A stretch of DNA of 64,000 bases, taken from NCBI GenBank assembly GCA_020796225.1, contig CM036774.1:25596692-25660691 (forward strand). The letters run 5' to 3'. This DNA comes from Arion vulgaris (lineage: Eukaryota; Mollusca; Gastropoda; Stylommatophora; Arionidae). A model generated the notes under the pieces. That model did no database searches and had not been told where the DNA came from. It saw only the letters and a program-made list of their open reading frames with translations. The position numbers were made by a program, and so were the translations under genes. This document shows positions 18,301-22,939 of this stretch, one piece after another; position 1 is the stretch's first letter, and each line of letters begins with the position of its first letter.

Positions 18301-20296
18301 TAGCCAAATTCAAATGTTATTGGTTTTAATAAAATTAATATTTTACCTTCTTGGCCGATCTTCCTGGCAAGATTTCAGGAACAAACAGTTTTTGGGTGCA
18401 CTGTTTTACCAGCCATTCTCTCTCTTTTTCCAACTCTTCTTCTATCTCTGATCTGTTTGCACTAAAAGCATTCTGAAATAAATAATTCAGGTCAAATCAC
18501 AAATCTCATTCCAGCTCAGTGTATACAACAAAATCTACAACCTTAACCAGACTGCAAAAATACCAAGTCAAATACGGTGTAGCTACACAAGAGCGATATA
18601 CTGGTAGCCAAAGAAGAATAGTAAACCAACAAAAAACCGATGTGGTTAGTTGACACACACTGAGAGACATATTGAGGAGGAGATTGGAACACTTATGTAC
18701 TAATTGGTTCGATGTGCCGTGATGATGATCCGACAACTAAACTAAACTGAGAGACTTACTGAGGAGGAGATTGGAACACTTATGTACTAATTGGTTCGAT
18801 GTGCCGTGATGATGATCCGACGACTAAACTAAACTAAACTGAGAGACACACTGAGGAGGAGATTGGAACACTTATGTACTAATTGGTTTGATGTGCCGTG
18901 ATGATGTTCCGACAACTAAACTAAACTTATATCCAAAAACACATATGCTTTTCCTCTGCATTGTTAAATCTCCATATGTCACACCCTTATGTTGACACTG
19001 TGAATATAGATTCTCTTTGTATTCTTTCTTTATTTACCTATCAGTTCCATTCCCACATTATGCTACCAGTGCCAAACCTGGTGGACATTGACAACAAACG
19101 AAAGAAGAATACTAGTCACGACAGAGATGAAGTGTCTACGCAGAATGCTGGGAGTAACAAGAAGAGACCGGTTGAGAAATGAAGACATCAGGAAAAAAGT
19201 GGGTATAACATCAGTACTAGACTTCATCAAGAAACAACAAATTAAATGGTTCGGCCACGTAAGCAGATTACCAACAGACAGTGCACCTCAAAGAGCAATG
19301 CTGCTCCGATACAATGGGTACAAAGCAAAAGGATACCACGCAAAAGATGGACCTCAGAGATAACAGAGGCGACAAAAGACACTATCTACGAAGCACACAC
19401 AAAGACCCGTTTTAGAAATCTCTTCTTGACCTGACGCTGTGAGGCAAATAGGATTGGAGAAAAGATAAAGAAAGTTCCATTCCATATTGTATTTAGTTGT
19501 TTAAATTTGTATACCTTCTTCTTCTTCTTCAAACGTTCCATATCGACCACTTGTTAAACAACTTTGTGATTTGTATGTGATCTGAGCTTAAGCACACTAT
19601 CTACGAAGCACACACAAAGGCCCGTTTTAGAAATCTCTTCTTGACCTGACGCTGTGAGGCAAATAGGATTAAGGAAACGATCAAGAAAGTTCCATTCCAT
19701 ATTGTATTTAGTTGTTTAAATTTGTATACCTTCTTCTTCTTCTTCAAACGTTCCATATCGACCACTTGTTAAACAACTTTGTGATTTGTATGTGATCTGA
19801 GCTTAAGAGCGATTGTACGTTGTGCCAGTTATGTGCCTACAAGGAGGCCAGTACATCCGATTTATGCTATGCTTTTTATTTACTTGGGTGGCTTCCCTAG
19901 GCCCATACCTCAGTTGCCTCTTACGACATGCCTTGTAGGTCACAGTGTTACTATGCTCCCATTGCGAGCCCCGTCAACGCACTGCGAAATTTATATTTGA
20001 ACAGTAACTTACAACGGAGGATAAAAAATGCGCATAACAATGAAACTTAACAAAACGTTTTTCACAGAAGAAGTTTCTACCTTGACTTCATCTGCCCGTC
20101 GATCCTTGTGAAGAAAACAGAGTCTAACGTATTCAGCTTTAACTCGTTTCTTCCAATCCATTACTCCTGGGTTCAATGCTTCACTACAACGATCACTAAG
20201 ATAACTTGGTGATGGTGATGCGGCTGATGCCTGCCCTGCCTGAAGAAGTCGCTGTGCACCACTTCGGGTATGGCAGGCACCTTCTGGTGTTGACAT
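191..20296 (-). CDS. ezh2: ezh2 gene body, 11 coding exons (3' end off window)
   Basis: Catalytic subunit of Polycomb Repressive Complex 2, which methylates histone H3 lysine 27 in the nucleus with EED and SUZ12. The coding exons, in order, are 20296-20081, 18472-18347, 17009-16893, 14818-14623, 12279-12144, 10447-10278, 9123-9032, 7100-6929, 5940-5792, 2036-1942 and 357-191. Every junction is GT-AG and the phases chain correctly (0,0,0,1,2,1,0,1,0,2,1), giving 545 complete codons with no stop. The order of motifs follows EZH1/EZH2/E(z): EED-binding helix, SANT1-like, MCSS, SANT2, basic NLS, CXC. The remaining CXC and SET (about 200 residues in the family) must lie left of base 1, so catalytic residues cannot be checked. 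Introns range from 1.0 to 3.8 kb and are packed with retroposons. Relatives EZH1 and EZH2 are vertebrate duplicates; most invertebrates have a single copy, so E(z) is an equally valid name. Confidence 0.97.
422..761 (-). mobile_element. SINE-A2, nearly complete
   Basis: The minus-strand head CCCGAGTGGTTACCAGGGCC is followed by the A2 body (GAACCGAGTAAACGCTG, CACCAGAGCTCCAAATGG) and a GAGAGA tail. Flanks gacaagaact and tacaagaatt are a slightly decayed TSD. It sits in ezh2 intron 10. Confidence 0.8.
855..970 (-). mobile_element. LINE C-terminal fragment
   Basis: The minus strand reads [19 protein letters not shown], the typical last residues of LINE RT proteins. It is related to the piece at 12770-13185. 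Confidence 0.65.
1006..1548 (+). mobile_element. LINE-p RT C-terminus, broken
   Basis: Reads [10 protein letters not shown], then [29 protein letters not shown] and [11 protein letters not shown], the standard order in LINE RT C-termini. A stop splits it and the frame shifts after the FGH motif. It ends in a GATGAT run, the common 3' end of these copies. Confidence 0.8.
1641..1902 (-). mobile_element. SINE-B, full length
   Basis: On the minus strand the head CACCTGTGTGTTGCCAGGG leads into the conserved CTGCGATCTACAAGGCTTGTCATAAGAGG-like core and a GAA tail (seen here as TTCTTCTTCTTC at 1641). It ends only 40 bp from the exon 10 donor. Confidence 0.82.
1942..2036 (-). CDS. ezh2: ezh2 exon 10, linker and nuclear localisation signal
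   Basis: Acceptor TTTCAG ends at 2037 and donor GTGAGA begins at 1941. It reads [10 protein letters not shown] and ends [11 protein letters not shown], matching the family segment that links SANT2 to the CXC domain and carries the basic nuclear signal. Length 95 nt, phase 0 in and 2 out. Confidence 0.96.
2100..2530. repeat. Tandem array, 82-87 bp x 5, LINE-q 3' end
   Basis: Five units carry CGGATCATCATCACTGCACA and AGTGTTCCGATCTC; spacing between units is 87, 87, 82 and 82 bp. The unit matches the 3' terminus of LINE-q (compare 54735-54790), and the array abuts a LINE-q RNase H remnant. The same unit recurs in opposite orientation at 18662-18928. Confidence 0.85.
2535..3000 (-). mobile_element. 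LINE-q RNase H fragment
   Basis: One minus-strand frame reads [17 protein letters not shown], a stop, then [20 protein letters not shown] and DRLAGIA. The [12 protein letters not shown] motif is the C-terminal part of the LINE-encoded RNase H domain. One internal stop shows it is dead. Confidence 0.85.
3009..3740 (+). mobile_element. LINE RT C-terminus split by SINE-G
   Basis: Reads [20 protein letters not shown], is broken at 3215 by a SINE, and resumes at 3571 with CFKEQC- and [13 protein letters not shown] text. Its 3' end (AGAAATCTCTTGTTATTCTAACGC) is the segment from which the large satellite at 40.6 kb is built. Confidence 0.8.
3216..3559 (+). mobile_element. SINE-G, 344 bp, with perfect 11-bp TSD
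   Basis: Flanked by agtgtgcttca at 3205-3215 and 3560-3570. The head holds GCTCGGGTTCGAACCTACTG, a good pol III box B, and the tail is an A/G-rich run ending GAAGAAGAA. A second full copy lies at 50668-50970. Confidence 0.88.
3890..4217 (+). mobile_element. SINE-A3
   Basis: Carries the A-family core GAACCCAGTAAACACTGGCTG and CACCAGAGCTCCAAATG, but a different 5' part (GTAGCTACCCTAAAGAAAAT, CCTGCTGCCTTGCAGG). It ends TTGTTTATATATCACA plus a GAAGAAG tail. The same module forms the 3' end of the 1.3-kb retroposon at 15290. Confidence 0.65.
4338..4717 (-). mobile_element. SINE-D
   Basis: The minus strand runs from head to the ATCAATCAA-type tail through GATCAAGTTCCTAGTCCTAT and CACCGAAGTGCAATGACGAT. 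The head region passes directly into the 73-bp array that follows. Confidence 0.8.
4711..5443. repeat. Tandem array, 73 bp x 10, with internal hairpin
   Basis: The unit begins GAGAGGCAAGCATCTAACAG and contains TTACAGGGACAAACCTGTAA, a 7-bp perfect stem with a 6-nt loop. Some units have ACATGTAA instead of ACCTGTAA. The unit start resembles the antisense SINE-D head, next to which the array lies. It is in ezh2 intron 9. Confidence 0.9.
5481..5740 (+). mobile_element. SINE-B, 260 bp, perfect 12-bp TSD
   Basis: Flanked by ttcctgaagaat at 5469-5480 and 5741-5752. Runs from CACCTGTGTGGTGCCGG to GAAGAAGAAG. This copy defines the ends of the family and shows that it moves by target-primed retroposition. 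It ends 52 bp from the exon 9 donor. Confidence 0.93.
5792..5940 (-). CDS. ezh2: ezh2 exon 9, SANT2 domain
   Basis: Acceptor TTTTAG and donor GTCAGT. Two bases finish an Asp codon, then [30 protein letters not shown] and [10 protein letters not shown]. The W-x-GAE and ARLIGTKTC-like text is diagnostic of EZH-family SANT2. 149 nt, phase 1 in and 0 out. Confidence 0.97.
5941..6928. other. ezh2 intron 8, no element recognised
   Basis: 988 bp with no clear SINE, LINE or array. A 169-codon open frame on the minus strand (6530-6021) has no recognisable motif and no splice support, and is treated as chance. Confidence 0.5.
6929..7100 (-). CDS. ezh2: ezh2 exon 8, disordered linker
   Basis: Acceptor ATTTCAG and donor GTATGA. 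It reads [13 protein letters not shown], a basic GRKRKVV and an acidic/Ser stretch ending SEESNNAD plus one base. Vertebrate EZH2 has a similarly charged, poorly conserved linker between MCSS and SANT2. Assignment rests on position and phase (0 in, 1 out) more than on sequence. Confidence 0.9.
7169..7609 (-). mobile_element. LINE-q RNase H fragment
   Basis: The minus strand reads [20 protein letters not shown] then HAGVNGN, the catalytic-His segment of the RNase H domain. The low-coordinate end is the LINE-q 3' terminus (GATGATAGTCCTCATATAAC). SINE-C is inserted at its other end. Confidence 0.85.
7610..8195 (-). mobile_element. SINE-C, split by SINE-A2, 11-bp TSD
   Basis: Flanked by gtttcgacttt at 7599-7609 and 8196-8206. 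The body has the antisense forms of GTGCAATGAAGTCAATCCTT and GAGCTACGGAGTTCGTGC. It is interrupted at 7823-8157. Confidence 0.88.
7823..8157 (+). mobile_element. SINE-A2, 335 bp, perfect 11-bp TSD
   Basis: Flanked by gactcgcaagg at 7812-7822 and 8158-8168. It is complete, from TGCCGGGTGGTTACCGGG to the GAGAGA tail, and is the youngest of three nested insertions here. Confidence 0.92.
8266..8514 (+). mobile_element. SINE-B, 15-bp TSD
   Basis: Flanked by aagtttacagtgtgc at 8251-8265 and 8515-8529. Standard B body with AACGTACAATTGCTCTTAGG and GAAG tail. Confidence 0.92.
8585..8965 (-). mobile_element. LINE-q C-terminal zinc-like tail
   Basis: The minus strand reads [40 protein letters not shown] and [12 protein letters not shown]. 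CxC...H...C after an RLRTGH motif is the conserved C-terminus of RNase H-bearing LINEs. A close relative lies at 44225-44540. Confidence 0.85.
9032..9123 (-). CDS. ezh2: ezh2 exon 7, MCSS second half
   Basis: Acceptor CTACTAG and donor GTAAGT. Two bases complete a Pro codon, then [17 protein letters not shown] and [11 protein letters not shown]. This corresponds to the family PFHATP...PCGPQC segment, whose cysteines complete the zinc-binding MCSS motif. 92 nt, phase 1 in and 0 out. It is too short to stand out as an open frame. Confidence 0.95.
9168..9426. mobile_element. Mariner-like MITE, TA-flanked
   Basis: Terminal inverted repeats CAGTGTGTTCAAGATAAAAG and CTTTTATCTTGAACATCCTG are flanked by TA. 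It shares its interior (TTTAAACCGGTTCTGACTAG) with the copy at 53062-53312. No coding capacity. Confidence 0.85.
9635..9868 (-). mobile_element. SINE-A1, diverged
   Basis: The antisense A1 tail (CTTCTTCGTTTGTTCTTTAC) through GCACATTGGTTTGGTAGGCC to the head GTAACCACTCGG. Older than the 247-bp copies. Confidence 0.8.
9870..10258. repeat. Degenerate minisatellite, GGGAAATAAGT-type
   Basis: About 14 irregular units built on GGGAAATAAGT or GGGAGATAAGT with variable spacers such as CTGTGTACAA. It ends about 20 bp from the exon 6 donor. Confidence 0.8.
10278..10447 (-). CDS. ezh2: ezh2 exon 6, MCSS domain
   Basis: Acceptor TTCTTAG and donor GTAAGT. One base completes a Lys codon, then [21 protein letters not shown] and [19 protein letters not shown]. 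The last stretch is almost invariant in EZH proteins, and its cysteines bind zinc in the motif linking the two SANT domains. 170 nt, phase 2 in and 1 out; the last C joins CC of exon 7 to give Pro. Confidence 0.98.
10512..10720 (+). mobile_element. SINE-E, 12-bp TSD
   Basis: Flanked by aaatgctcacga (10500-10511, repeated after the A tail at 10720-10731). Reads GTTCGTAGCGCGTTGG, a box B-like GGGTTCAATTCC, and ends GGATCGAAGAAAAAAAAA. Confidence 0.9.
10750..10993 (-). mobile_element. SINE-B
   Basis: Antisense B from TTCTTCTTCTTC and CGCTCCATATTGACGAC to CACAACACGGGCG. The flanks share a decayed gataacaacgtccaacttt-like duplication. Confidence 0.82.
11044..11622 (+). mobile_element. SINE-D, split by SINE-E, 3' truncated
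   Basis: Starts TGTGGCGTAGAGATTAAGTG, continues after the insertion with GAGACGTGATAAAATGTAGG, and stops before the CAATCAATC tail. Confidence 0.82.
11183..11397 (+). mobile_element. SINE-E in SINE-D, 13-bp TSD
   Basis: Flanked by aatcctatcggag at 11170-11182 and 11398-11410. Complete E body ending in a G/A run. Confidence 0.92.
11623..12095. repeat. Minisatellite on TTTAATACAATGTCC, interrupted
   Basis: Units of roughly 16-24 bp (TTTAATACAATGTCCCCTTA and shorter) occur before and after a SINE-A1 insertion. The array ends about 50 bp from the exon 5 donor. Confidence 0.85.
11715..11961 (+). mobile_element. SINE-A1, 247 bp
   Basis: Flanked by acaacac (11708-11714, 11962-11968). Runs from CGCCCAGTGGTTACTGGGGC to the GCAGCGAAGAA tail. 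Its length equals the copy at 33151. Confidence 0.88.
12144..12279 (-). CDS. ezh2: ezh2 exon 5, end of SANT1-like region
   Basis: Acceptor CATCTAAG and donor GTTAGT, a slightly weak donor. Two bases complete a Glu codon, then [14 protein letters not shown] and [20 protein letters not shown]. The FPDxGTxEEL motif is conserved in the family. 136 nt, phase 1 in and 2 out. The acidic run seen before this point in vertebrate EZH2 is short here. Confidence 0.95.
12375..12478 (-). mobile_element. SINE-B 3' fragment
   Basis: Antisense B tail (AATATTGACCACTTGTTAAA) through GCCTACAAGTAGGTCAGCAC. The head is missing. Confidence 0.65.
12490..12745 (-). mobile_element. SINE-A3
   Basis: Antisense of the A3 module: GTGATATATAAGCAGCCAAA, CTTATCCTTCGGTGGTGTG and CAAGGCAGCAGGCTGCTATT. 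Same module order as 3890-4217. Confidence 0.65.
12770..13185 (-). mobile_element. LINE RT C-terminus
   Basis: The minus strand reads [31 protein letters not shown] and [17 protein letters not shown]. Order and spacing are those of the RT C-terminal region; the GH(T/V)LR motif is changed to VHTLR. Confidence 0.78.
13205..13500. repeat. Interspersed repeat I (GACCAAAAGGCCTTTATC)
   Basis: Shares AAGGAAAGACCGCAGTAAAA, ACAAAGTAATGTAGTTTTAC and a TTTTGACCAGAAGG block with 14826-15010 and 38595-38990. The reverse reads TGATAAAGGCCTTTTGGTCG, a motif found near the ends of some retroelements. Class not decided. Confidence 0.6.
13519..13865. repeat. Tandem array, 67 bp x 5
   Basis: Near-identical units TGCAAACCTATCTCATACCA ... 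GGGTAGATCGCCTTTCA; the period measured from 13519 to 13586 is 67. Last unit decays. In ezh2 intron 4. Confidence 0.92.
13870..14045 (-). repeat. Fragment related to the 1.3-kb retroposon head
   Basis: The minus strand has ACCAGGGTCAGTTAGCTAGC and CCAAGACCCTACTCCACCTC, matching 16582-16430 in order. This is the only other trace of that element's 5' part in the window. Confidence 0.5.
14076..14331 (-). mobile_element. SINE-C, full length
   Basis: Antisense C from AAGCCGAAGAATTGACTTC to the tRNA-like head, whose reverse reads GGGTCTCTGTGGCTAAGTGG. Flanks aatagtgt and aatagagtgt suggest a decayed TSD. Confidence 0.82.
14336..14530 (+). mobile_element. SINE-F
   Basis: Shares GTTCAATTCATGGTAAG, GCCATTAAATTCCGCAGGC and CACCCTAAAAAGCGGT-like text with 38281-38500 and ends in a T-rich run. 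The head has a weak box B. Confidence 0.65.
14623..14818 (-). CDS. ezh2: ezh2 exon 4, SANT1-like domain
   Basis: Acceptor TTAACAG and donor GTAAGT. It begins [20 protein letters not shown] and continues [18 protein letters not shown] and [11 protein letters not shown]. This block is close to identical in EZH proteins from flies to humans. 196 nt, phase 0 in and 1 out. Confidence 0.98.
14826..15010. repeat. Interspersed repeat I
   Basis: Same block order as 13205-13500: AAGGAAAGACTGCAGTAAAA, AGTACTGTAGTTTGACAAAA, TTTTTGACCAAAAGGC. Confidence 0.65.
15013..16640 (-). mobile_element. LINE RT C-terminus split by a 1.3-kb insertion
   Basis: 15013-15289 on the minus strand reads [36 protein letters not shown] and [14 protein letters not shown]. 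The upstream part ([13 protein letters not shown]) resumes at 16583-16640. The frame reads across once the insertion is ignored. Confidence 0.85.
15290..16582 (-). mobile_element. 1,293-bp non-coding retroposon, perfect 13-bp TSD
   Basis: Flanked by gagtatgtcattc at 15277-15289 and 16583-16595. The element reads on the minus strand: a GC-rich 5' part (TTAGCGAGGGGGGCGCGC), a middle with two diverged copies of a CCCGGTTGCCCCAAGGC-type module about 110 bp apart, and a 3' end equal to SINE-A3 (GGATAAGCAACTGGGCTCC, TTTATATATCACAATGAG) with a GAAGAAG tail. No minus-strand frame exceeds 96 codons and none resembles RT. Its base composition is clearly richer in G+C than its neighbours. It behaves like a long SINE or a processed non-coding transcript joined to a SINE tail. 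Confidence 0.75.
16641..16800. repeat. Interspersed repeat I end, with TA microsatellite
   Basis: Matches the right part of repeat I (ACTAGAAGTCGAAAAAAGAA, GAGAAACAATTAGAAAT; compare 38840-38880), followed by an (AT)n run at 16771-16788. Confidence 0.5.
16893..17009 (-). CDS. ezh2: ezh2 exon 3, SET-activation loop region
   Basis: Acceptor ATCCTAG and donor GTAAAT. It reads [19 protein letters not shown] and [15 protein letters not shown], the family segment lying between the EED-binding helix and SANT1-like domain; the conserved MYSW motif belongs to the loop that wraps back onto SET in PRC2 structures. 117 nt, phase 0 both sides. Confidence 0.97.
17166..17407 (-). mobile_element. SINE-B, 9-bp TSD
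   Basis: Flanked by agtctaagg at 17157-17165 and 17408-17416. Antisense body with GTTGCAGTGTTACTATTC. Confidence 0.85.
17417..17610 (-). mobile_element. SINE-C, partial
   Basis: Antisense TGAATTCATTGCACTGGG and GAACTCTGTACCTTCAGTAA; the tRNA-like head is missing. Confidence 0.72.
17615..17755. repeat. Minisatellite, about 50-58 bp x 3
   Basis: Three units of ATCTTGTATCTGTGATA followed by GGTTTCTCAGTCTGTTGTA-type text. Confidence 0.75.
17755..18060 (-). mobile_element. LINE-q C-terminal end
   Basis: Joined over frameshifts the minus strand reads [31 protein letters not shown] and [11 protein letters not shown], the last residues of RNase H LINE proteins. Confidence 0.75.
18163..18278 (-). 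mobile_element. SINE-A head fragment
   Basis: Antisense head: TTACGACATGCGTGGCAGG to GTAACCACTCGGGC, with the first bases of the A1 body. Confidence 0.75.
18347..18472 (-). CDS. ezh2: ezh2 exon 2, EED-binding helix and BAM region
   Basis: Acceptor ATTTCAG and donor GTAAAA. It reads [20 protein letters not shown] and [14 protein letters not shown]. With the last residues of exon 1 it forms the long helix that sits on the EED propeller. 126 nt, phase 0 both sides, so exon skipping would keep the frame. Confidence 0.96.
18535..18928 (+). mobile_element. LINE-q 3' end expanded into an 82-88 bp x 3 array
   Basis: A short LINE-q piece with AGTAAACCAACAAAAAACCG leads into three units of GAGGAGGAGATTGGAACACT ... 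GATGATGATCCGACAACT. This is the inverse of the array at 2100-2530, with about 16 kb of ezh2 between them. Confidence 0.82.
19040..19470 (+). mobile_element. LINE RT C-terminus
   Basis: Reads [40 protein letters not shown] and [20 protein letters not shown], then shifts frame. Its 3' end (AGAAATCTCTTCTTGACCTG, ACGCTGTGAGGCAAATAGG) is the best in-window relative of the 70-bp satellite unit. Confidence 0.85.
19380..19809. repeat. Direct duplication of a 215-bp unit
   Basis: The stretch starting CACTATCTACGAAGCACACA at 19380 is repeated from 19595. The unit joins a LINE 3' end to the tail of a SINE-B, so the duplication came after the SINE insertion. Confidence 0.85.
19731..19992 (-). mobile_element. 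SINE-B
   Basis: Antisense B body from TTCTTCTTCTTCAAACG to a worn head (GCCCCGTCAACGCACTGCG). The first duplicate carries only its tail at 19517-19594. Confidence 0.8.
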
Positions 20297-20307
20297 CTCA
20301 ATTGAGC
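20081..20307 (-). CDS. ezh2: ezh2 exon 1 (first coding exon)
   Basis: Acceptor TTCACAG ends at 20308, so a further 5' exon exists. The first ATG in frame is at 20296-20294 ([13 protein letters not shown]); coding runs to donor GTAGAA at 20080. The exon holds [12 protein letters not shown] and ends RRADEVK, the start of the EED-binding segment. The Trp of WKKRV is residue 48, so the N-terminus is about 30 residues longer than in human EZH2. An internal ATG (VMDWKKRV) would give a short form. Eleven bases before the ATG are 5' UTR. Confidence 0.93.
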
Positions 20308-20478
20308 CTGTGAACAAAGTAAAATGATTTTTAAATGTTTGTGTTTCTTTTTATCAACAAAGTTAACCACACTTTGTTATCTGTGTGGTTTGCATCAAGA
20401 ACGTGAGCATGTTGCGCTTCCGTTAGGCCCCCATGACATATAGGACAGACACACACAAATTCCAGCCAAAGTGAATTA

Positions 20479-20742
20479 TTATCTTCTTCTTCGAACGCTC
20501 CATATCGACCACTTATTAACCACTCTTTGTGATTTGTATGTGATCTGAGCTTAAGAGCGATTGTATGTTGTGCCAGTTATGCGCCTACAAGTAGGCCAGC
20601 ACATCGATTTATGCTCCGCTTTTTATTTACAAGAATATCTTCCCTAGGCCCCTACCTCAGTCTCCTATAACGACATGTCTTGTAGGTGGCAGTGTTACTA
20701 TTCTTTGCTCCCCTTGCGGACACTGGAAACACAAGGGTGAAC
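20479..20742 (-). mobile_element. SINE-B
   Basis: Antisense B from CTTCTTCTTCGAACGCTCC to ACACAAGGGTG. It lies in the intron between the 5' UTR exon and exon 1. Confidence 0.85.
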
Positions 20743-21838
20743 GGCTTATGTCACCAAACAATGAGAACAGTTTGTTTTATTTATATAATTACCGAAGGTT
20801 ATGAAAATAGTGTACATCTGTCTCTTATGTTTCAGTTTCAAATATTTTAATTGTACTCCTGACATAGATATATGATATAGGTGCTCCGATCCCCTTCGCA
20901 ATATCTCAAACGGTTACCAGTGATGTATAATTAGATTTCTCCCGCAACTCCTCAATCATGATCTTTCCTAACCAAAATATTAGCTGGATTCTCCGTAGAC
21001 ATTTATTTTGGAAAGTTTCTGATAATTTATGATAAAGATTATTAAAGTCTAATGCTTATCGTATTTGCCAGCATTTGTTTTTGTATAGCAAGCAGAGAAA
21101 GTTTTAAGCATGGCAAGGTGGCTAGTTGGAAGAAACACCATGTTAAATATGTGTTGGTACATTCAAAACTACATGACACCAGAGAAGAGCTCCAGACAAC
21201 AGTCGACTTCATAAGTTCATCATAAGAACGCGTCTGACGCCGACCGTAATTAATCATATCATCAAAAATAACGATCGCAAAGAAAAAGAAGAACACTGTA
21301 TCATGGGATCATAATGATAATAAACGTAACGGAGAACAATAATAATTTAATAACTTAAATAAGTCTGAGTTAGAGATAGTTGAGTAAATGACACACATTC
21401 ACACAGTTGTTACACACTCAGAGACACTACAATCTACATGGCCCAAGTCACTTTAGTCTACTTTAGTAGTAGCTAAGTAGTCGACGCATCGTGATCGTTT
21501 TCGTTACTCAACTTTCTCCTGCGTGTGAAACAGCGAGTTTACTCAAGTTATTGATACTCCGCTTGCATTTTTAACTGTCTACATACTGCTATAGCATTAT
21601 AGTATACAATACATATAAATACTATAATAATAATACACTTTAGTCTATATATTTATATAATCTAGTCTACTTTTGTCTTTTTTAGAGACACTCGACAAGT
21701 CGTTAAAACGGTAACAAATGTGAGTAAATGGATTGATTACAAGTAAGTATGACGCCAACTTTTCAAACAATAACTAATAACAAATTTAAAATAAGTAAAT
21801 AAACAAATAATTAATAACATTTATGTTGTTAAACTTAC
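20743..21838. other. 5' UTR intron of ezh2, mostly unassigned
   Basis: AT-rich. The only repeat seen is a piece at 21156-21292 (ACATTCAAAACTACATGACA) that recurs at 34905-35015. The rest shows nothing recognisable. Confidence 0.5.
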
Positions 21839-21880
21839 CAAAAGTGATAAATATATCGATTAACAAGACGATCTCTTTGT
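21839..21880 (-). other. ezh2: Candidate non-coding first exon of ezh2
   Basis: On the minus strand a strong donor, ATCACTTTTG|GTAAGTTT, lies at 21839/21838 and pairs with the exon 1 acceptor at 20308. No ATG occurs between the E2F-like site and this donor. Vertebrate EZH2 also has a non-coding first exon. The transcription start is not known; the upper bound is a guess. Confidence 0.5.
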
Positions 21881-21882
21881 GC

Positions 21883-21890
21883 GCGGGAAA
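21883..21890 (-). promoter_or_regulatory. E2F-type site upstream of ezh2
   Basis: The minus strand reads TTTCCCGC, followed by GC, a full match to TTTSSCGC. It is about 45 bp upstream of the candidate first-exon donor. EZH2 is an established E2F target in mammals, which fits. No TATA box at a standard distance is seen. Confidence 0.5.
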
Positions 21891-22129
21891 TTAAATCACA
21901 GTGAACAGGTGCTTTCTAATTTCTAGCAGTTTGCTTGTGGCAGGAAATACAATACAGAGTATCCGAGTAAAGGTATCGGTATGTGCCGTTCATACTTCGA
22001 AGATGGCCTGCAATAGACTTCCAACAATGTATTTCTCTTATGGTACACACTACTGTGAACATCACAACTAGGGATTGAGAAATTATTAGGAGAAGTGAAA
22101 GATAAAAGCGAAAAACAAAATCTATATCT

Positions 22130-22815
22130 CAATGTGGCAAAAACAAAAATAATGACAACAGATACTAGATAAAACGAACATGACAAATGATATTTTTATC
22201 ACCGGAGAGAAAGCAGAAAATGTGAACAGTTTTGAATATCTTAGTTCACTGCTAACAACAGATGGAAATGGGATGAAGGAAATTAAAAGAAGAACAAACA
22301 TGGCTTTACAAAACAATTAAGCAACTCAAAACAGTATGGAACGGAACTGATAAGAAAACAAAGATCAGAATACTAAGAGCATGCATATTCCCAGTGGCAA
22401 CGTATGGATGTAAAGCATGGACATTTAATAAAGCAGTGGAAAAACATATATGTGCTTTTGAATACAAGTGTTACAGAAGAGTCCTTCGTTTATCTTGGAC
22501 AGAGAAGAGAACAAATAGATCTACCCAGAAAGAACTCAACATCAAAGAAAACTGGCTGATGCTACAAATAAGAAAGAGAAAATTGAGATATTTTGGACAT
22601 AAAAAAGACATGAAGGGCCGGAGAAGACCATCATGGAAGGAGGCATACCGGCAAAGAGAAGAAGAGGAAGACCATGGAGAAGATGGATTCAGGATGTAAC
22701 TGAGGGTTTAAACATGACAGCTGCAGAGGCAGGACATCTGGCCAATGAGAGAGAGAAATTCCGGAGGACTGTTGGGGTGGCAAAGTTCTGCTCAGGACAA
22801 GCTATTTGATGATGA
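22130..22815 (+). mobile_element. LINE-p RT C-terminus
   Basis: Reads TYGCKAWTFNKAVEKHICAF, RRVLRLSWTEKRTNRS and RKRKLRYFGHKKDMKG, then GRPWRRWIQDV in a shifted frame. It ends in a GATGATGATG run. It starts just upstream of the ezh2 promoter candidate, in the opposite direction. Confidence 0.88.
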
Positions 22816-22939
22816 TGATGGTACACACTGGGTCATTGGCATGCTGAGCTGCTCACATATTGATATTTTCCTCCCAATTATATATGGTTATGTCTGGCGT
22901 AAGATGATTACTATCACCGCTTCTGTTCGCATATGTCGA

